Shown: positions 43,001 through 52,000 of the stretch, piece by piece
Layout: each line of letters begins with the position of its first letter
How positions within the stretch are numbered: position 1 is the stretch's first letter
Source: Asterias amurensis
Lineage: Eukaryota > Echinodermata > Asteroidea > Forcipulatida > Asteriidae
Length of the DNA stretch: 64,000 nucleotides
NCBI RefSeq assembly: GCF_032118995.1
Contig: NC_092653.1
Span: forward strand, 22,215,202 to 22,279,201
Direction: 5' to 3'
Position numbers and translations under genes: made by a program
Notes under the pieces: model-generated
The model's input: only the letters and a program-made list of their open reading frames with translations
Database searches by the model: none
What the model was told of the DNA's origin: nothing

Positions 43001-46000
43001 CTTTTCAAACCTAAGAAGTCTCCTGATGAATTCTGAAAATCTACTCTGCGGTACAGAAGTCTCCCAAATTTTCCAAAAATTTATTCTGCGATAGTAGAAC
43101 ATATCAAGACAAGTTCTCAAAAGAACATAACCTTCCCAGCAAGTAGATATATACACATGGTATTGAAAGCATGTTGTTAAAGACAGTGGACACTATTGTT
43201 AATTGTCAAAGACAAGTCTTCTCACTTGGTGTGTCTAAACATATGCATAAAATAACAAACCTGTGAAAATTTGAGCTCAATTGGTTGTTGAAGTTGCGAG
43301 ATATGAATGAAATAAAATACACCCTTGTCACACAAAGTTGTGTGCTTTCAGATGCTTGATTTCGAGACCTCAAATTCTAAACTTGAGGTCTTGAAATCAA
43401 ATTCGTGGAAAATTACTTCTTTCTCGAAAACTACGTCACTTCAGAGGGAGCCGTTTCTCACAATGTTTTATACTATCAACCTCTCCCCATTACTCGTTAC
43501 CAAGTGAGGTTTTATGCTGATAATTATTTTGAGTAATTACCAATAGTGTCCACTGCCTTTAAACTCACTTCTACACAGATGATCCAAGTTGGAACCCAGC
43601 CACTGACAGCCAAGCTGTTGATCGTGTTTATCGTATCGGTCAGAAACGCTCAGTGGTCATCTATCGTCTCATCTCATGTGGTACAGTGGAGGAGAAGATT
43701 TATAGGAGGCAGATCTTTAAGGACTCATTGACCAAACAAGCTACGGGATCCTCCAAAAATCCATATCGGTAAGAAAGACAAATTGGTCTGAGCGCATTTT
43801 GTCAAAGCACTTTTGACAATTTTCTTTATTTTCAAGATACAATAATGTTAACGGCGCATTTTGTATTCTCACTTAGTCTGTCCCAACATATGCATAATTA
43901 AAAAATAATGAACACTCCTTGCACAAATTTGTGCGCTTTCAGATGCCTGACAAAGGCTTGAAAGCCAAAGCCTTTCTCAGATTCAAATATTTTAGTGAGA
44001 AACTACCTCTTTCTCAAAAACTTCAGAGGGAGCCATTTCTCACTTGTTGGTACAATTAAACTTTCTGTGTGAATCTCTTTTGAGAGGAGTGTTACACCTG
44101 TTTCAGACAGGCGAGCCAGAGTCGCACCGAACCAAATAGATTAGGAGCGACTCTAGGTCAACCCAAATAACTTTTTGTTTCGGACAGGCGAACTTAACAT
44201 AATATTTACAGTGGCTCGGCTCATGACAAGTTCAACGTCTAAAACCAAGGCGCTCCAGAGTCGTTCCGAGCGACTGCAACAGTCGATCTTTCGACTTCTG
44301 CAAATCCAGTCGCGTCTAACTGTTTCAGGCGCCAAACTTTTCATGTACTTAATTCAGAATTTGGTTTGGCGCAGCTCTGGAGCCCCTGTCTGGTGTTAGC
44401 TCTTCTGAAGATAAGCAGAGTTCAATGTTCAAAAAAAGACCACAGCAGCTCTTTTCTAAGCCAACACTCCAACCAAACGAGATTTACACTCGGTTGACCC
44501 TCACGCATTCTCAAAAATGCATCCCTGTCGAGTATTCTTTTGTTTTTTACTTTGTCCTTGTACTTACCATCCTCCACATAGACTTTGTACAACAAGTTGT
44601 TTGTAGAGCACCCCAGTCTTTAGAATTCCCATGGAGTCCTTTTATTTTTCCTTTTTTGTTTTGTCCTTGGTCTCCTTAAGGTATCGAATATTAGCACTTA
44701 GTATACTTGCTTCTTATTTTCCACACTATACGAAGCTTCAAACACCACTTAGAGAAGGGGTTCACCCCGGTGTTCCTGGCTGTGGCTGCTAAATGCGCCG
44801 TAGCATCTTGTAAACCCTTCTACAGTGCTACATAATTGGGTCTCAGAATTCATAACTTTCAATAACCTCTTTCTGTATAAATGTAAATACTAAGCGCCTT
44901 GAGTACCTTATTGGTAGATACGGGCGCTTTTAAAGGAACACGTTGCCTTGGATCGGACGAGTTGGTCTATAAAAAACGTGTGTAACCGTTTTTTATAAAA
45001 TGCGTATAGTTGGAAAGATGTTTTAAAAGTAGAATACAATGATCCAAACAAGTTTGCCTCGAAAATCGCGTGGTTTTCATTTCAATAATATTTACTGTGC
45101 GAACTAACACGGTCGGCCATTTATGGGAGTCAAAAACTTGACTCCCATAAATGGCCGACCGTGTTAGACGACGAGGTAAAAGGAAAACCGTGCAATTTCG
45201 AGGCATGTTTGTGTGGATCATTGTATTCTACTTTTACAAGATCTTTCTACCCATATGCATTTGATAACAAACGGTTACATACGCTTTTCAAAGACCAACT
45301 CGACCGATCCAAGGCAACGTGTTCCTTTAAGACTTTGATATTATTATATCTGATCTTCACTTATCATTCGTTTGATCACCAGCTACTTCTGCCGCCAAGA
45401 ACTACATGATCTGTTTATCCTGGATAACCCTCACTCATCCTCCACACAGCTACAGCTGCAGGATATGCACGCCGCCCAACGCAAGACAGATATTGAGCTT
45501 GATGAACATATTGCTTACCTCTACTCACTAGGTAATCAACTGCAAAACTCCTCTAAAGACCTTTCCATTGTTGATAAACAAACCGCGCTGGGCCCAATTT
45601 CATAGAGCTGCTTAAGCAAAAATTTTTGCTTAAGCAAAAAAATCTTTGCTTTGTAAAATCAGATTACTGGCCAAGACTCCACTCAATTGTTATGCTAAGT
45701 AAACAACAGCTAAATACCAGTCACAAGCAATGTATATGGCATGACATTTTTGCCAGTATCATGTATAAAATAAGCAAGCTATTTTCGTGCTTAAGCAAAT
45801 TTTTTGCTTAAGCAGCTCTATGAAATTGGGCCCTGGTTGGCATGGACGGCCGAATGTTAGCAAAACATTCAATCGTGTTAACAGATGTCCTGACCAAATT
45901 CAAAATTGTTTGCAAACTTTCAATTAAAGGCATTGTACACGTTTGGTAGTTGTCAAAGACCAGTGTTCTCACTTGGTGTATCCCATCATAAGCATTACAT

Positions 46001-49000
46001 AACAATCCTGTGAAAATTTGGGCTCAATCGGCCATCGAAGTTGCGAGAAAATGATGACAGAAAAAACACCCTTGTTGGACGAATTTGTGTGCTTTCAGAT
46101 AGGAATAAAAGACTTCTATCTAGAATTTTTTTATTATTTTAGTGAGAAATTATCTCTTTCTCAAAACTACGTTACTTCAGAGGGAGTCGTTTACCACAAT
46201 GTTTTGTACTACCAACAGCTCTCCAATGCTCGTTACCCAGTCTGTTTTTAAGTTGATATTTGTTTTAAGTAATTACCAAACGTGTACCTTCCCTTTAAGT
46301 TAAATATCTCACATGATTGGTTGCTTGCTTTGTTTCAAACAAATCCAACACTATAAAGTAATAAGTAGGATTTGAAACTTTGCATGGTGGAAGATGATAG
46401 ATAAAGGTTTGCGATAACACCATGTAATACTATCTCTTAAAGGGGTAGTTGCTTTGGGTCGGACGAGTTGGCATAATAAAAAGCATTTCGTAACCATTTG
46501 TTATAAAATGCATATGGATGGAAAGATGTTTTAAAAGTAGAATACAAAGATCCACACAAACTTGCCTCGGAATTGCGTGGTTTTCCTTTTACTTCGCGAA
46601 CTAAAACGGTCAGCCATTTATGGGGGTCAAAAATTTGACTCCCATAAATGGCCGACCGTGTTAGTCGACGAGGTAAAAGGAAAACCACGCAATTTCGAGG
46701 CAAACTTGTGTGGATCATTGTATTCTACTTTTACAACATCTTTCCAACCATATGCATTTTATAGCTAACGTTTACAAACGCTTTTCAAAGACCAAGTGAT
46801 GACGTTAGTTGTTCCGGCTAACACGTGCACATTTCCATTGTTATTAAACTGTTGTCAACCTTGTCCCCACTGCCCGTGTAGATATTTTTGGGCTGAGTGA
46901 TCATGACTTGATGTTCTCCCAGGAAGCAGACACTGAGAACCAGGAAGAGCAAGAGCAAGCTGCTGAGTACGTCCAGCATAGAGTAAGTTATTGTCACACA
47001 TGATTTCAGATTTTTTTATGCTGGCAGCAGACTTACCAGGTAAATATGTTGTTCTCGGTAAGGTGCACGTGCTCAGAACTATGGAAACAATATAATTTAA
47101 ACTGGTCAGTCTGCCGCCACCTGGCGTTCCAAAGTCTTCCATTTATTACCTTTTGACAACTCAACATTTCAATCAGTATGCTCGGATTGTCTTCAGGAGG
47201 CGATCAGAGCATACTAAAGAGGATCAGAGCATACTATAAATCAAAAGATTGAGTTGTCAACCACCGGATCTTCTCAGAACCAACAATGCTCAAAAGAGTA
47301 TTCATAAATACCTCAGACAGTTTTGCTATTCCTATTAGTGGAGAGCGCGTCACGTTGGTGTGTATAAACCTTTGTTTATGACCGGTAAAAAGTGTTAATT
47401 CATGGGTGTGACACGCGACCGTGCACCTGTTCTTATAAGACAGTTTCTTCATTCCTATTGGTCGAGAGCAACGGCTGAAACAGTTGTGCCACACGCGATA
47501 CGCGCAACGCCCACAGCATTCCCTTATAAGGAGTTGTTTACCGGAGGGCAGCAGAGGGCTTTACCATTTCATAGCTGGAGGGGTGTTGTGTTGAAAGAAA
47601 TCATTTAACAGCTATAATTTTTGCATTTATTTTACTTTTTGACCAAAAAGTGATGATGTTTTTGACCAAAAAGGTATTTATGAATGGGAATCAAAGTGTG
47701 TTGAATCGGTTTTCAAAGTAATGGTTTAAACCGGCCGAGGCCTGGTTCCCTATAATTTACCTCGACTTCGTCTCGGTAAAATTATCAAGAACCAGGCCTC
47801 GTTGGGATTAAACCACTAGTTGAAAACCTCTTCACCACACATTGATTCCCTTAGTAAACCTCACCTATAATTATACTCCGACCATGCAAAGTTTCAAATC
47901 CTACTTAACATCCTAATAAGTGGCTTCTTATATAGCTCTTATAACTGTCACTTAACGACGCTCAAGGCGCTTCAACGTTCAGCATTTTGTAGAAGGTATT
48001 GTGGAACTACACTTTTGAGACCAATTCCTTTACAGAGCACTATGTAATGGTTTACAATGTGCTGTGGCACAATATGCAGCAAATCAAATCAGTAACACCG
48101 GGGCGAACCCTTTCTCTTTTCGATAAGTGCACTGGGTTCTTTTACTTGCACTACATAACACATGGGATCAATGGCCCATCCGAAGGACGAAGCAAACAGT
48201 GTCACAATCGGGGCTCCAACCCATACTCTGCTGAACAAAAACATGAGAGCTGGAGTCCAGGGGCCGATTTTATGAAACTTTACGCAACTGCGTAAGTCCA
48301 CTTGCGCAAGTGGACTTACGCAGTTGCGTAAAGTTTCGTGAAATCGGCTACAGTGCTCTTAACCGCTAGGCCACAACACGCCAGACATTAGACATCATTG
48401 TATGGTAAAACCAAAATATTGTTCGGCTTTTTTTCCCATCCATAGGTCAATCGAGCGCAAGAGCTTGTCTCAGCAGAGTCAGGCTTAACCCAGAAACTCA
48501 AGGATCACATTGAGCAGGACACTGAGGGTCCTGGTAGTATGCAACGACACCACAGGCAGTATGGAGACAGGCAGACCCTACTGGAACATGCCGCTAAACT
48601 AGGGGAGACTGTGGATGTACCAGCGTTTAATAAGAGACGTGACGACTATGAGAGAACAAATCGATCTTCAAGTAAGTGTTATTCATAAATACCCCAGACA
48701 GTTTCGCTACTCCTATTGGTGGAGAGCACGTTACGTGGGGGTGTTTAAACGGTTGATAATGACCAGCTGGAGCTGTTTATAACCGGCTGGCTTCCGCGTG
48801 TCGAGCGCGCACGTAAGCCAATATTATCACACAGAACGCGCAATTCATAGCTATTAGCAACAGCGCGTAATCTATTTATAAGCGTGCACGTGTACACACA
48901 ACCCACGCGCATCAAACAGATTTGTCACAAAGTTTTTGAAAACAATATTTCAAAACCTCGAATTGTCAAAATGTCTATAATTGGTTTTTGTAAACATTTT

Positions 49001-52000
49001 TTAACAAAAGGGCATTTATGAATGGGAATAAAAGAGTAGTGACTCGTTCTTAAACGTCCGTTTAAAACCTTGCAGGGTCGTTGCCTTTGGCTCGGGCCTT
49101 TATCACACGGCAACGACCCTGTCGGTTTTAAATGGCCGTTAAAGAACTCATCGCTACCCTTGTTATTCACTTATTTAAAGGAGACTTTTACCTCTTGCTT
49201 TTATACAAAAACTTCTTTCTGTAAACAGGTTTGCGGCTGTTTGCCAGAGTTCCAGCTCTTTCATTTCTTTCAAGAATAATCTTTCAGCATCATCTTCAGA
49301 CCAGTACTGTCTCTGAAAAAATTGTGAATTCTGTAAATAAAAGTAAATTTTGAACTTAATTTTGAACAGGTGAATCTGAAGAAGAAGAAGAAGAAGAAGA
49401 GGACTTGAACATGTCTATGGCTAATATGACCTTAGAGGCGCATGATGGGAATTCTCATTCTTCTACTTCTAAGGTGCGTGTGACTTTTTTTCAAGGCTTG
49501 TCAAGTTTTCTTTGTTCATAACATTTGCCGGGGATGTTATTTTTAATATTCTTTATCCCCGATCAACAATTATATATCGTTGCGGTACCCACTGCCAAAA
49601 CATAGGATTCATTTGAACCTCATTCCTTTGAAGCAAAGATGTTGAATTAAAAAAAAGAAAACAGGATCACCGGACTTGTCCTGTCTTGAGCTTACTGGCC
49701 ACACACTGAAATCACTGGCCTCTAGTCCCTGGTCCATTGTAAAATTAGAGCCTTGGTTTAAGGCCAAGTCACACAGGCCACGAGGCGAGAACGAAAGCAA
49801 TAACGATACAAACGCACGCCCTCGATTGGTTGACTAACGTAGGCATGTTGTGCGTGGAGCATTTCAACCAATCTAGGGCGTGCATTTTTATCATTATCGT
49901 TTTCATTCTCATTATCGGGGTCTACTTGGCCTTTAGCGTCTCCTTAACCAGCATTTTGCCTTTTTTTGTCACCAGAGGATCCCAGCTGCCGATCTCCTGA
50001 ATGGTAGACCTCCATCCGCTAAGGGTACTCTAGATGACAATGTCATCTGCATTGAGGATTCAGATGATGATGAAGATGAGGCATCAAGCATTCCTGTCAA
50101 CCAAAGGAGTATGTCAGATCCAGACACTGTGGCTGATTCAGACACCGAGGAAGTGATGAGCTCACCAGAGGTCAGGCCAAAGGTCACTTCTGTTTCTGAG
50201 TCTTCCACTGAGAGATCAGGAACAGAATCAGAGGTTAAAACTGAAAATGATAGGAAAGTACCAGAGAGACAAAACCCCTCGCCTGTGTCTCCCGAAAACC
50301 ATGACACTACTATAGATAGGTTGACAGATGAATCTCGTCTGAAGCGATTAGCGACAACTCCGAAATGTTCTCAGGCCAAAATGGGTAGATTTTCTCAATC
50401 TGATGAAGAGAGCTCATCAAACGGCAATGATGAAGATGACTTTGATGCCAGCATACAGGAGGTCCCAGCTACTCCAGCCACCATTATTGACCTGACAGAT
50501 TCAGATGCTGACTTGTCCAGCAGCTTTACTGAGATTGAACAAAGGACTATGGCCACTTCGCCAATGGTTCCAAGCAGACGGTCTGTCTCTCCGATTAGTC
50601 CAACATCAAGGCCTGTCTCTTCAGCGACGGATGTAGGCATCCTGGAGCAGAATGTAGAATCTGATTACTACATGGAGTCCGAAGAGGAGATTTTAGATAC
50701 AGACAAGGAACCTGTTCCCTCATTGTTCCCTACTCTTCAAGAGCCACTGGATAGCCAACAGGAATCACTACAAGAGCCGTTCTGCAATGCCTCAGATGAA
50801 ACTCCCAATCCAGAGCATTCAGATGATGCTAACTTATCGACAGAAGTCATCCAGAGAAATGTTGCCTTATCTCCAATGGTCCACAACAACACAGCATCAG
50901 AGTCAGAAGGCTCCCCCGAGTTTTCAACGCCTCTTGGAGAGCAAAGTCTCACTGAGGAAAAAGAAGGTTCTGTTTCAAAGCTAGATGGCATAAGTGATGC
51001 TAGTCTAGGGAAAGAAGGCATTCCTTATAGTTCAGACGGTGATTACAGCCATGGTAGTATCTCAGACAGCGGGAGTATGCAGTTAAGCCACAACGTTACC
51101 TGCAAACTCTCGTTTGATGATACAACCATCTCTAAGCCCATGAGTCGTTCTTCTTTGTCAGATAAGGAGCACAGTACTATCTCTGAAGAAAGCCCAGAGA
51201 GAACAGACAAAGTCAACTCGGATGTAAATGAAGACAGGGCAGACATTTCAGATGGAAACAGAGATTCTGAAGACTATCTTCTCCCTAAAGCTGATGAACA
51301 ACTCGAGGAAGATGGTATTGAAGATATTGAAAAGTCAATGTCCTTTATGGTCATGGAGTCCGACAACGAAGAGGAGGAGCATGTCGACCAAGGTGGTGGG
51401 GAAGCTCAGAGGAATGGCATCAACAAGCCATCTCTCCTTGTGGTCGCGGAGTCAGATGATGAAGTTGATTCGGGACAAGAAAACAACAGTACAGACTTTA
51501 GGAATCCTACACCTATTATGGACTCTGAAGACGAAAACTCAAAGTTGGCAGAAACTGGTGACGTTGATGAGGGACAAAACAGCAGTACAGAGTTCAGGAA
51601 TCCTACACCCATTATGGATTCTGAAGATGACAATTCAAAGTTGGCGGATGAGGAATGTAGCGCAGAGGAACACGATGAATCGGATGAAAATATTGCCATA
51701 CCTGTTTCAAGGAGACGACGGATAATAGAGGAGAGTGAAGAGGAAGGAGATGATTCACTCCTAGAGGACGAGCAATCTCTTCTTGAGAAGTCGCCTTCTG
51801 TTGAGGATTCAGGTGAGGACCAGGAGGCAGAAGAAAACGAGATGAGAGAAAGTGATCAGAGTCTTGAGGAAGAAGACGAGGAGGAATCTCTAGTTGACAA
51901 GTCGTCTTCTGAAGACGGTAGAGTGGAAAGAGGAAGCCGTGGTGTCAGAAAAGTTAACCGGGAGGCAGAAGAAAAGAAAAATGAGATGAGAGATGGTGAC

